Assembly (NCBI RefSeq): GCF_030272615.1
Contig: NC_081408.1
Span: forward strand, 307,585,950-307,649,949
DNA from: Cryptomeria japonica
Lineage: Eukaryota > Streptophyta > Pinopsida > Cupressales > Cupressaceae
Direction: 5' to 3'
Length of the DNA stretch: 64,000 bases
The position numbers and the translations under genes were made by a program. Below, in pieces: positions 44,174 through 56,035 of this stretch (its first letter is position 1; every line of letters starts with the position of its first letter). Below the pieces are notes generated by a model that searched no databases, was not told the DNA's origin, and saw only the letters and a list, made by a program, of their open reading frames with translations.

Positions 44174-46604
44174 ATGACAATTGAACCTAGAGACTTTCTA
44201 CAAGAGCTTGAAGGACGTGAGAGGGCATCATTGTGGGAAATAATTTTTCAGTGTGGCCTAGCTTTCGCTGCTGGTTTTCTAGCTCGTGTCTTGTGAAGAT
44301 TTAATAATTGCATGCTCTGAAAGATATAACCCAAATACACAAGAAATTTGAGTAGAAGAAGGTAGGTTTGTAGCATAGATTAATGTTGAAAGCGACTCTC
44401 ACTCTTTGTGCCTTCCTGAGAGAAAAGCCTCTAAAGACATGTCCATTCTAGCTGGTGAAGAGTATTTCAGAACGCATAGAGATTGGTGTATGAACTCCAT
44501 TTATAAAAACTTGTTAAATTCTGAAAAAGGAGGTAAGTCTCAATTGTCTAGCACATTGAAAAGAATGCACTTTAAGGGTGAAGTTGCAGAGATTATATTC
44601 CTCCTGCATCGTGTTGTAGGGAATGCTTGCATTGATTTTTTTGAATTTTGGATGTGTCATTTTATCCTGATGATTTGTACTTCTGGGAGTTTTATTGACT
44701 CGACTTCTATCATTGGCTATCATTTGCATGAACAATTGCACAATTTTTGTCAGCCCCTTGCCTTTCATATGTGTTCATATTTGATTTTCTTACTAGCTAG
44801 TTAAGAGTCTGCTTGGATGGGGTTGGAATTGCATCACCCCCTCCCTGCATTTGCACCTGTCTACCATAAGTTTCCCCAACTCACCATGCATAAGGGTATG
44901 CATGCTTTTTCCCTTGTTAATGATGTATTCTTGATGAGCACGGTCATAAAATTAGAAGGAAACCCTAGTTTGCAGATTTCTCATGACTTTGTTGCCTTTG
45001 TGATGAAGTTTGGAAGTTTCTTCACCCAATTCGATAGGTTCACATACCTTAGAATTGGTTTTTTTTAAAAGGCCTCGTTGAAATTGCCTCATTTTCCATC
45101 TGATTATATTATTTTCCTAGAAGTTTGCCGCCAGATGGTCGTGGTGAATTTTAAATATCTGAACATGGAAAAGAAAGGATACCCCTTCTGGTTGTCTGCA
45201 CCTCATTTCTCTTACAAAAAAAATGGTGCCGCTAAGGTCATGGAAACAATTCTAGAGAAGTTTCATTTTCAATATATGTCATCTAGAAAGAGTTTTGATA
45301 GAAAGGGATATGTGAAGAAAAATTTCTATGGAGCCAAAGGTTATATGCATCAGTCTGAACTCAAGAAATTCTAGGAAGATTGTTTAGATGATGTTGAGGT
45401 GTTCAAAAGAAGTTTTATGAGACTTTCTTTGCAGCAAATTCACACTCTTGGTGTTTCTTTTAATGCTCCTGATGATATGATTGAAGATGAGGCCATTTTG
45501 GACCTAGAGTATCATACTCTTGTAATTGTGGCCCCTACATAAGTTGATTGGTCCAAAGAGGAGGTCTCAGACCTAATGGTTCACACTACTCCAGTGTTGA
45601 GAAGAACATCCAACTGGTTAAATGGCAAGTGGAAAGAACATGTCAGCTCCTCACAAAGCCAAAGATCATCATCGCGTAGAGAGCAAGGGGTAGTTTCCTC
45701 TTCCCATGTACCAACATCAGCAGTTAAATCTACATATAGATTACCAACCTGAGGTTCTCAGTGAGGTTACGATGGGGGAGAAACTTGAAGAAATTACTGC
45801 TAAACTAAAATCAACCTGTGAGTGGGATGACAAAATTATGCCATGTAGAGGGAAATATCCTCTTGTTGGTTCTGAAGATATTTACCAATAGATAATTAAT
45901 GATCATTCTTCCTCTGATTTTCTTGAAATTCCCTCCTCTCCTATACAAAACACTCCCAACACTATTAATAAAGAGTCAAGGCTTTAAAAAACCTCTCTAG
46001 CATGGCTGAAGATAGAGGTAGAGAAGAAAAGGAAAGTGTCCACCCCTATTTTCAGTGAAATAGATACAGTTGCACTGCTGCTATAGAGTTCTCGCAAGCC
46101 TAAACAGTCTAAGTGAATGTCTTAGATTATTTTTTATCTTGTATCTGGTCACCAGATCCTAGAGATTATTGATCCTATTAAATATGTCAACACAAGTGAT
46201 ATAACAGAGAAGGATTATAAGATCAGTCGTGTGGATATGGGACCTTCTACTTTGGAAGAGGATGTCTATCATGATGACTTTTCAGTATATGTGTTGATTA
46301 AGAGGGCTCAAGAATATAAGAAAAATAATCTGGAGCTACAATCCCAAGTGCAATCATTGAAGGATTTCATTTTATCTATTATATTTCCTGCAACTGGGGA
46401 GGCTTCAAGTTCACATGTGCAGGGACTCGATCTAGATACTATGAAAAATGTCAAAGGTAATTTAGGATATGCTAAAGTTGTCACTGAATGGATAGATGGA
46501 ATTTATAGGATTGGTGTTAGCTATATTACAAAGTTCAGGGTGTTGTATGTTAATATTTGGAATAAAAGAAAGAAATTGTTAGCTGGGATACAACAGGTTA
46601 GAAA
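44174..46604 (+). pseudogene. ORF3 of B2, part 1 (unrecognised)
   Basis: Begins MTIEPRDFLQELEGRERASL at ATG 44174, about 720 bases after integrase. Readable blocks in order: WEIIFQCGLAFAAGFLA, SILAGEEYFRTHRDWCMNSI, STLKRMHFKGEVAEIIFLLH, FEFWMCHFILMI, PAFAPVYHKFPQL, SDYIIFLEVCRQMVVVNFKY, EKKGYPFWLSAPHFS, SRKSFDRKGYVKKNFYGAKG, DDVEVFKRSFMRLSL, then a polar stretch and a heptad-rich helix region. B1 carries the same protein. Not recognised: no signal peptide, clear membrane anchor or catalytic motif. Interrupted by D at 46605. Confidence 0.7.
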
Positions 46605-46609
46605 ATAAC
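46605..46609. repeat. Target-site duplication of element D (ATAAC/AGAAC)
   Basis: ATAAC here and AGAAC at 61687-61691, one mismatch. B1 at 36348-36360 shows the uninterrupted reading (GTTAGAAAAGATCATGAGAG), so D's borders are firm. Confidence 0.85.
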
Positions 46610-47815
46610 TATTAGGATAACTAGCAAGAAACTAAGAGGGGGGGTGAATCAGTTGTCAATAGATTATAAAACTTTAAGCACACAAAACCTTTTACTAGAA
46701 TGCATAAACCAAATACCGGAATGGCAGATATAACAATTAAGCACAAACATAAATCACAAAATAATTATCATCCATCCACAACACATAATATCGAGATTTG
46801 TACGTGGAAAAACCAGTAAAGGAAAAAACCACAGTGGGAAGCCTACCCATAGTCAGATTATACTTCTACAATAAGTATGTGATTACAATAAAATGGGCCT
46901 GCACATGCAGGAAGGCACACCACCTAGAGCGCACTCCTCGTCACAAAGGAGCCTCATTGACTACAAAAGAAATCCAAACTACAATCCAAAAATAAGAATG
47001 AACTTCAAGAATACTATCTCCTATGCCCGAGTATAGTTTCGGTTAAGCTCAATACCGAAGGTCTTACACCTCTTACATAAACCCAATTCGGTCACCTATG
47101 ATTGACCAAAACCTCTGCATGTGATTTGAACTTCATTCACACATAAATAATCCATTAACCACAATCCCATGATATACGAAGAGATCTTACATCATATATA
47201 TACCAACCTGAGATCTAAATAATTAGGTCATCCACCTAAAAGATAATACAATAAATCCATTACATAATCCTGCAAACCAATTTGGCCTAAGACCGAAACA
47301 ACATAAACCAATCAATAAGTCCAATCGGTAACACATCGGGAGCATCCATCAACACGTTACATAAACTGGTCCATAACCTAACAGGAAAAATACCAAACCT
47401 AAAACAGGTCGGCATAAGACAAATCGAACACCACCAATCAACTAGAACACGAACATGATAACCACCAACATCTTGATAACCTTCTATATTTCTAAAAGCC
47501 GCACCAACACCACTTATCAGATCCATCAAAAGATCTTCAACAAAGCTCTGTCGATAAAACCCTTACTGGTAACCAAAAGGCTTACTAGAACAAATGATAG
47601 CATATGGATCATCAAATCTTGAACCAACTGAATGAGATATGCATAAGGGACACATGAATAACCAATCCAAACTATGACCAACAACCGGAATGCACCAGAG
47701 ACAAATCTCCTAATCATCATCAAAGTTCAACCACTCTATCAAAATCCGTTAGACAACCAAGAAGCCAGTGTTGACATCAATGCAACACATAATCAATTCC
47801 TCCAAAATGTGAACA
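46610..47815 (-). repeat. 3' LTR of element D
   Basis: 1206 bp, TATTAGGATAAC...ATGTGAACA. It contains GAGGGGGGGTGAATCAGT about 25 bases from the left end and AAAACCACAGTGGGAAGCCT followed by CCCA at 46826-46849. Confidence 0.92.
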
Positions 47816-47829
47816 ATCTCCTCCTTTGG
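47816..47829 (-). other. Polypurine tract of element D
   Basis: Minus strand CCAAAGGAGGAGAT abuts the LTR end. A related tract (GCCCCTTTGACATCAATGCC on the plus strand) lies at about 48050-48069 in the same untranslated region. Confidence 0.75.
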
Positions 47830-48219
47830 CATTGATGGCAACACTGTATGTGAAAAACATCCAAGTGCCAAGAAATGCCAAACAAGTCTCCCCCAAAGGA
47901 AGACAACCAACAATCTCTCAAAAATGATATAGCAATGAAGTTCTGAACTAATAGACCAAACTCCCCCTATGAAAGATATCTGTATTAAGCTCTGATCTCT
48001 CCCCTTGACTGATATTCTGGTTAAGCTCTATTTTTCACATGTATATCTCTGCCCCTTTGACATCAATGCCAAAAATCTTATATAAACATTAAAGAAAAAT
48101 CAAAAGAACCTCTGAACCATAGAAGTGACTACTCCCCTTGAGTAGTAGCACCAACACATCAATTTAGAATGAATAATAGTTTTGATAATGCACACCAGAT
48201 TGATGCCAATCCGCATCAC

Positions 48220-49185
48220 TCAAGTCTCTACCAGATGGGCAAAAACCCCCAATCTGTCTCTAAAGTACTCAAATGATTCCTTAGGCAAAGGTTTAGTGAA
48301 GATATCTGCAATCTACTCTTTAGTGTTCACATAAACCAATTTGACTTCATTTTGCTTCCACCTTCTCCTTCAGAAATTATACTTGACTGATATGTGCTTT
48401 GTCTTAGAATGAAATACCAGATTCTTTGATATGTCAATAGAAGCAAAGTTATCACAATGATTAACTATTAGTTCATTACAATCTACCCTTATATCCTTCA
48501 ACATTTGTTTAATCCATAGAACTTGTGTACAATTAGTAGCAGCAACAACATACTCAGCTTCAATAGTAGATAAATAAGTACATGATTGCTTCTTGTTGAT
48601 CCATGAAACAAGTTTCTTTCCAAGAAAGAAATCTCCATTGGATGTGCTCTTCTGATCATCAACATCTTCAGCCCAATCTGCATCTGTATATGCACATAGT
48701 GTAAAGTCATTATCTTTAGGATACCACAAACCATACTTAGTTGTTCCTTGTAAATATCTAAAAATCCTTTTTTACTACAATCTCATGATTCTCTCTAGGA
48801 TCACTTTGATATCTAGATACAATACAAACTGCATTCATTATATCTGGTCTAGTCTGAGTCAAATATAACAAACCTCCAATCATAGATTTATACTTTGTAG
48901 GATTTACAGGAGCTATTATATCTTTCTTTGTTAATTTCTCACTTGTAACCATAGGTGTACCAACCAGTTTAGAATTTTCTATACTAAATTTCTTCAATAA
49001 CTCTCTAGCATACTTAGTTTGATAGATGAAAATACCTTTGTCAGATTGAGTAATCTACAAACCTAAGAAAAAACTCATCTCCTCAATCATAGACATTTCA
49101 AATTCAATCTTCATATTATTAGAGAATTCCATTCATAACTTATCCTCACCTCCAAAAATGATCATCAACAAAGACCTCAACAATT
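48220..49185 (-). pseudogene. pol: Element D pol, C-terminal part: end of reverse transcriptase and RNase H
   Basis: Directly left of E the frame resumes at VEVFVDDHF, the catalytic FVDD, then MSFFLGL, KGIFIYQTKYARELLKKF, GTPMVTSEKL, and YKSMIGGLLYLTQTRPDIM. RNase H: LCAYTDADWAEDVDDQKSTS, then WINKKQSCTYLSTIEAEYVV, then HISVKYNF, DIFTKPLP, ending at TGA 48220-48222. Contains stops and a shift near 48760. Confidence 0.9.
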
Positions 49186-49190
49186 AGTAT
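49186..49190. repeat. Target-site duplication of element E (AGTAT)
   Basis: AGTAT here and at 57237-57241, exact. Confidence 0.95.
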
Positions 49191-50391
49191 TGTTAGGCCC
49201 AATATGGAAAGCTAATGTACTGAGAGGGGAGGGGTGAATCAGTACTTCAAATACTTTTAACAACAATATCTTTACTATTATGCATAAACCAAAAACTGCT
49301 GCAACATAACATAAAGCTAAAACAAATAAATAACAATCATACATGATTCACTCCATAACACATATATTTTGGTTACGCAGAAGCTCTTGGTTAGAGAGAA
49401 AAACTATGGTGGGGATGGCACCCACAACTTCACTACTGCAATAATAAAGAGTGCTCGGTTAGAGCTACATGTTTAGCTATTTTTGATAGCTTACCCTATT
49501 AGGAGTATCAAGATCTGTTAGAACTACCTTGCTAAAGGATTTTGCAACACTTAAACTAAATGTTGTACCTGGTTAGAGGCTTTACAATTTATAGACTTGG
49601 TTAGAGTCTTTTACCCTGTTAAAGGTTTCTCTTATGACTTCAAAATATTTCAATAAATTTTTTACAAATATCTGCAACTTTACATCTGGAATGTTATAGT
49701 AGATTCTATGTGCTCAAAATAAGATTACCTTGCTTATAGCATACCTCGGTAACCCATAAAGTAACTCATTAAACCCTTTTGTTTACTCTGTTCTTTGACT
49801 GTTCTCTGAAATCCTTCTCGGTGACCTCTGTGTCTCTGTAATAGTCATAACACTTAATGCTTTCTCATGTATCACACATGTCTTGCTTCATACACCTCTA
49901 TATATCTTTGTCTGTCACTACTTGTATATATCTGATCTCAATCCATGTTGTATAAATAGATCTCTTATTTCGGTGATCTAATTCATTGCTTCGATCTTAC
50001 AAACATGATTTATCAAATGAATAAATATACAAAATATTTCATTGGATAAATGACCTTGAAATCATACACAATCTTTAAGTGCAATTTCCAATGTGATAAC
50101 AGTTCTATGTTCCTCGATCTTGTAACACATTTTCATATGTGTGTCCAGGTTCATTGAATCTAGTAACACGTTTCACTCGGTGTATATCAACTCGATGTAT
50201 CATCTTTGCTGCTCGGTAGACATGGAATGATACTCGGTAGATAGCTCGGTGCATACTGGGCTCTGTGAATACTTTCTTCTTTAATCCATTATTTTGTTCA
50301 TACCGACTGAATATTTTAGTAGAGATAACCGACTAGAGTATATAGAATGACTTTGGATGTAAAACTAATGACAACTTGATAAGTAGTAACA
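49191..50391 (-). repeat. 3' LTR of element E
   Basis: 1201 bp, TGTTAGGCCC...AGTAGTAACA. Carries GAGAGGGGAGGGGTGAATCA near its left end and the AAAACTATGGTGGGG...CCCAC block at 49399-49425. Confidence 0.95.
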
Positions 50392-50405
50392 ATCTCCCCT
50401 TTTGA
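50392..50405 (-). other. Polypurine tract of element E
   Basis: Minus strand CAAAAGGGGAGAT, directly abutting the LTR. Similar tracts occur again at about 50529, 50660 and 50710-50724 before ORF2 ends. Confidence 0.75.
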
Positions 50406-50743
50406 CATTAGTTGAGATGTTTGACAAAACTACTTTCAAAGTCATAACTCAAAAATCTATATACTTACAAAATTTGACTAAACAAATAGTATATACATTA
50501 GTCAATGAAATAGTATATTCAGATATACTCCCCTTATCAATATACTATACAAAATTCTGATTTTGCATGCTCGATGATCAATGTTCTGTGATAACTGCTT
50601 GGTTCACTACTCTGTCAAAATTGACTCTGTTTGAATACTCTATTTTTCTTGGTATATACTCCCCCTATATAATACACTCCTTTTGTTCAATACTTTGATG
50701 ATTTGATACTATATCACTCCCCCTTTTTGACAAACATCAAAAT

Positions 50744-53700
50744 TTAGTTACCATTCGGTGGTGGCAACTGGTCAAAAATAGATTTGTACTTTGTTTGGGC
50801 ATTGGTGAGAGCGGTAGAGAGGGCATTCTTAACACTATCCATGAGTGAATTATGAGCTGTAATGTCAGCTAACAATGAAATGAGTCCATCTAATGTGCTT
50901 TCCTCTTGTTGAGTGGATAGGGATGTAGCCTTGTTAATCTTCTCTTGGACGGAGGAAAGATGAGGAAGGAATAATGTTTGTAGAGTCATTATGTCCATCC
51001 TTATCTTGTGTTCTTCATTCCTTAGTTCCAATTGTTGAGCCATGAGCTGTTGTAGCTTGGAATTACGCTCAGTGGTCAACTTATTAGAGAGATCAGTGAT
51101 CTCTTTCTCAATCACTTCAGTTTTATTCTTGATATCTTTAATAAATAAAGAGAATGTACAGAGTTTCTAAAATAAATAAAGAATGTGCTTGAGTTGAGGG
51201 GTCAACTCAGCAATAAATTTGACAAGTTTAACTTTGCCAATAGTTATAGCCTTCTGTACCTCTTCAATCATCTTAGCAGTGAGCTCCTTGTCCTTTAACT
51301 TGCTCAAATATTCTGATGCATCTACTCCAGATGTCTCTATCTTGGTTAGGAGTTCATCCAGTTGAACATGGATGGCTGCATCTGTTGTCATTGTAGCTTC
51401 AGGTAGCATGTTGGTTAAGAATGCTTTCACCTTCTGAAGTACCTTATTTTTCTTTTGAATAGCCATTTGCTTCTCTTGTTCGGCTTTGGCTTTGCATAGT
51501 TTACCGAAATCAATGAGTGCTTGCCCCTTTAATTTGGATATATCAACATTGGGCAACACTATTGGTTTTGACAAATCTACTTTAAAACTATGCTTTTTCA
51601 TCTTCTTTTCTTTACCTTTCACCGATTGAACTAAGACAATGGCTTGTGAGGCTTGATGACCCTCAGTTGGTCGCTCGGTAGAGGCAACACTTTGGTTGGT
51701 TTCTTTAGCCTCTGTAGTGTCCTTTGGTGTCTTGGTTGCAACATTTTCAGTGCTAGAAGGTGCTTGTGAGGTCTGTTCTTGAGAAGTACCTTCTCCTGCT
51801 GTAGACTTGTGACCTTCAGTGCCTTGTTCCGTATCCTGAGGGGCCTCAGTTGAGACAGGTTGATTGACCGGAGGATAGGGCTGAACTTGTTCCAAAACCG
51901 ACTCACCGGATACAAGTTGGGCATAAGCATTCCCTTCTATCATTTCTTGTTCAGGTGCCTCTGTATCCATGATATCTTCATCTACTTGTATGGTGTCAGC
52001 AGGGTCTTGCTCAGTGACATCAGGATCTTGCTCAGTGACATCAACAATTTCAACTGTAGCTTGCTCACTAGCATCCTTGATTCTAAAGATTTCCTGCCAT
52101 TTTTCCTTGGTCTCTTTCTCTACTTCTAGATAAAGTTCATTCATCAATTTTAAAGCTTTTTTCTTGACTAGGAAGTTTTTGTGGTAGTTTGTCAAATTTT
52201 CTTTGATTTCATCTACCGACATGTCTGGAAAGAGATGTACCAAACTTCTTTCTCTAATCTATTTTTTCGAGTCCATTGCATATTTCCACCTGTTATCAAT
52301 ATGCACATACAATTCTTTTGGAAGAGAATTGGATACTTCCAATGGGACCAATCGAAATTTCAGAAGTGTGCAGATGACAACTTCTTCTATTTGTCTCTTT
52401 TCGGCATCATTTTTGGATTCATACTTAACATATCTGAATGATCCAAATCCACCATATTGCTTCAGATTAGCACAAAAATTTTCAACACTATGTACATTTA
52501 CCTTCTTGCTCTTGACAATCTTAAATTTGCTTGCATCTTCAGATTCGGTGTCACTAGACTCTTTTGCCAAAATGAGTCTCCGAGTAGATTTCTTGTAAGT
52601 TTTTGTTACCTTGGGTGTAGCAACACTCTTTGTTTTCTTACTTGGTGATGTTGTTGATGCTCTTGTGTTAGGTCGCTTTGCTGGAGCAGTCGATAAGGCC
52701 TTTGATGTATCATGTTTCTTTCTTTTCAACACTTTTCCCTTAGGCAATTCGGTGCTCAGTGTTATAGCTGCCTCTTGGGCTTCAGATTCCTCTACAGTAA
52801 TGGCTATAGTGCCTTTGACAGGTGTGGAGGAATAATCTTCTCCAAATTTCTCCGTTAATGCCTTTATCATCTTTGTTGCCTTCCTTGTAGCTTTGGGTAC
52901 TACAATGCTCATTTTTACTTTTTCCTTCACTTCTTCATATGTTCCATACCTTAGCTCGGTAGCATGCCTTGGTAATGTAAGAAATACATCAATTTGTTGT
53001 TGTGTGATTTCAAAATCAATCTCGTAACCCATAGGTGGCAAAGATTGAGTTCTTGGTTCCACAACATTCACATAACAGTAATCTGTGTCCACTTCAAAAC
53101 ATATGTCATCTTTGTATTTCTCCACTAGCTTGGGTGGAATCCGGTACCTGTTATGCATCCTTTCCTGAAACTTGCTGAAATAATCATCCATAATATCATT
53201 AAAATTATCACCTAGCTTCTTGATGAAGTCATTGATCTGATGGGGGATTGGTCGGTGTAGCTCCCAAACAACTTTACCGACTGATGGAAATAATTTTTCA
53301 AAATAGAAAAACATGCATATTAACAGTGATCCAAACTTTAGTGTATTGGCTGATTCTTCTTTGGCTTCCTTATGGTGTTCAGATTCTCAAATAGGTTTTT
53401 CAGCAACACCTCACATAAATCAATTTTCATGCCTTTCTTCACAATTTTATATTCTAAGTCTACTGCTGCACAAGGTACACTATTTTCCCTTGCTGATTGG
53501 AAGAAACAATAACCTATTACTCTAATGGCAAACTTTAGTTCTGCGTCAGTGACATTGTTCAATTTCAGTCCTCTGCAATCTGATTCTACTCCAGTTAAAC
53601 TGATCAATTCCTTCTATGATATCATTTTCTGAGCTCGGGCATGATCATAAATAGGGTAACTGGTGATCAAATGAATGATTTCCTTGGTGATCTTAAATGG

Positions 53701-54069
53701 TTGCTCTTCTAGCCACATAAAGTCATCATGAACTCTGCTCAGAACAAACTTGACCCACTGGGGTTTGAATACACGGGGATAGGTTAGGGCTTCAGTCAAT
53801 CCCTTGATCTTAATGTGCTCATACTTGCTATCCATTTTACCATCGGTGCACAATTCATCATATGTGTCTTTGATTTCAATGTGACCTAGTTCTTCAACTC
53901 GACATTTGGTAAAGAATCTCACATCCTTGACTAATAAAACTCTATCCGGGATGAGTGAAAATGCGGTTTTGTCATCCAGTTCAGATGCAATTTTGGGAGT
54001 TAAAGAGTATTTCAGTGAGGGCTTTTCGATGTTCTCAACAACAACGGGATTATGGATCTTAGGTGCCAT
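50744..54069 (-). pseudogene. ORF2 of element E: long protein of unknown family
   Basis: About 1,100 codons from ATG 54069 (MAPKIHNPVVVENIEKPSL) to the stop at 50744. It is broken at about 53612 (stop), by a shift near 53330, and by stops near 52257 and 51165. Order: a globular N-terminal part shared with element C (KDVRFFTKCRVEEL, FMWLEEQPFKITKEIIHLIT, VIGYCFFQSARENSVPCAAV, MGYEIDFEITQQQIDVFL); a basic Lys/Thr/Ser stretch likely to act as a nuclear signal (KRKKHDTSK...PSKKTKS); an acidic Glu/Thr/Gln stretch with a short repeat (TEQDPDVTEQDP); and a C-terminal coiled coil (NKLTTERNSKLQQLMAQQLE) ending PPPNGN. No catalytic motif seen. Confidence 0.75.
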
Positions 54070-54692
54070 TGCAGATTTCAGATAAGAATTAACAAAAGAT
54101 CCTTAGGGTTTGAAGTTTTTCAAATGACAGACGCTTCACACTTAGCAGATAATAACAACTTGATATGATCGGTAAACCAGCTTAACAATGCGCTGAGATT
54201 GATGTGAATACCTTGAATTTTGCTTTGGAGGTGGTTTGATCACCTTTGATTCTCTTGCTCTACTCTCTTGAAAACTTGGTGAGTGAAAAATGACCACGTA
54301 AATGCTTAAGTACACAATATACCTTATCGGACTCTGTGCAGGTTAGGTTAAAAACATTAAATGCACTCGGTTCCACTTAACTTTCTTTCCTTTTTGCGCT
54401 TTAACCGAGTAACCAAACTTCCTTCATTTACCAACTTGACAAGCTTCCTGTATTCACCGACTTGATAGTCTTCCTGTATAGTGCTCCAAAAGACTTTGAT
54501 AGAATTTCAAACTTACTAATACATCTTTAACTATGCAGATTTTGACTTAAGTACATAATAAAGTAGGAACTATTAAGATTTGACCTTTGAGAGAATGCAG
54601 TCCCTTCATACCTTTATCGATTAATTTGGAATAGGTGCACCTAACTCGGTAGGTAAGGTGCTTTCTTCATTTGACACAATTTTCTTCTTTTT
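54070..54692. other. Spacer between ORF1 and ORF2 of element E
   Basis: About 620 bases without a supported gene. It contains AT-rich sequence, several CTCGGT-type and ACCGA-type short motifs, and no hairpin that I could confirm. It may hold the leader or a splice region for ORF2, but nothing specific is visible. Confidence 0.4.
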
Positions 54693-55973
54693 TCAAATCA
54701 TCTTTATTTTTTCTTTTATTTCTTCAGTGTCTCCTCTAGGTTGATCTCTGCAATCTCTAGCCAAGTGTCCAACTTTGTGACAATGAAAACATGCCATACC
54801 AGGATTTCTCCATGATCTTCGATTGTTCATTCCAAACCTTATAAAGCAGTTGGCACTTATATGTCCATATCTTCCACAACATTGACACCATATCCTTGTA
54901 TTGTAATTCCATGGAACTGTAGAATATTGTCGGTATGGATCTGTGTGAGTTTGGTAACCTCTAGTATTTGCTCGGTGTGCAGACCACATATAGTTCTTTT
55001 GCTTAAGCCAACACTTCTCGGTACTATGTCCATATCTATTGCAGTTTTTACAAAACCCTTTGAATTTTGCCTTCTGATAATTGTTAACAGACTTTGTCCT
55101 ACATTAGTTAAATGTATGACCATATTTATTGCAATTGTAACAATAACCATTAGATTTAGTGACATTCGGTTGCTTACCTTTTCTGATTTGGCACATGTTA
55201 GCAGTATGACCTTGATTTCCACAGTAGTTGCAAATAGGCTTCTTTCTTTTGATGTGCTTCTTGTTTCTAGCTTGCTTTGATGATTCTCCTCTCTCGATTG
55301 TATGAATTCCCTTCTCGGTAGAGTCTTTTCCTTTGTAACCGAGTCCTGCTTATTTGTTGGGTCTTCTTGTATTCAACTTCTCATCCAACATCTTTGATGC
55401 TTCATAGCTCTTCTTTAGTGTTTCCTTGGATTTCTTTTCTGTTTCAAGTTCATTGGTCTACCTTGATATTTCAAGTTTCAATGCTTGATTCTCATCATCT
55501 TTCAAATTTGCTTCATGATGTGCATAACCTAATTGATCTGACAGATTTTGTTGAATCCCAGTCAACCTTATGATTTCATCATTCTTTTCAGATACTAATG
55601 CTTCAAGCTGTTGTTTTTCTCTTTCTAGATCTCTTACTTTATCCTCAGTTGTCCTCAATGCATCAAGATTCTCAGTCATTTGTGTGTTGAAATGTTCATG
55701 TCCTCTTTTCATTGCTTTTAGCTGATCAACTAATGCTTTGTTCTTTTCTTTCAATACTCCAATCATTTCTTCAGTCTCTTCAGATATACTATTCTCCGAT
55801 GATGTCTCAATTTGTTCCACTAACTCTTGAGAGTCCTGCAAATCATCAGATAATCTTCTTCTCACTTTCAATGATTTTTGTATTTGTCTTTGCATGTCTG
55901 CAATCACTTGATTAGCATGATTCAACTCTTCTTGCAGATACACAGTTTTCCGAGATTGTTTATAACCTTCCAT
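54693..55973 (-). pseudogene. ORF1 of element E: coiled coil plus five zinc knuckles
   Basis: From ATG 55973 (MEGYKQSRKTVYLQEELNHA). About 170 residues of heptad-rich coiled coil, a stop at about 55456, then GLGYKGKDSTEKG, then five CX2CX4HX4C knuckles: CNYCGNQGHTANMC, CYNCNKYGHTFN(stop)C, CKNCNRYGHSTEKC, CQCCGRYGHISANC and CFHCHKVGHLARDC. Ordinary copia gags have one knuckle. Probably an RNA-binding, self-associating gag-like protein. It begins about 50 bases inside the primer site, as a gag would. Confidence 0.85.
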
Positions 55974-56020
55974 TGATAAGATCTTTCTCTTTAGGTTGTT
56001 AAACCTTTTTCCAAGATTCA

Positions 56021-56033
56021 AGCTCTGATACCA
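56021..56033 (-). other. Primer-binding site of element E
   Basis: Minus strand TGGTATCAGAGCT, two bases from the LTR. Initiator-Met tRNA type. Confidence 0.93.
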
Positions 56034-56035
56034 GT

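Noticed and set aside
44174-46604. Envelope gene in B2
   Set aside because: The position after integrase suggests it, but no signal peptide, cleavage site or clear membrane anchor could be seen, so I left it unnamed.
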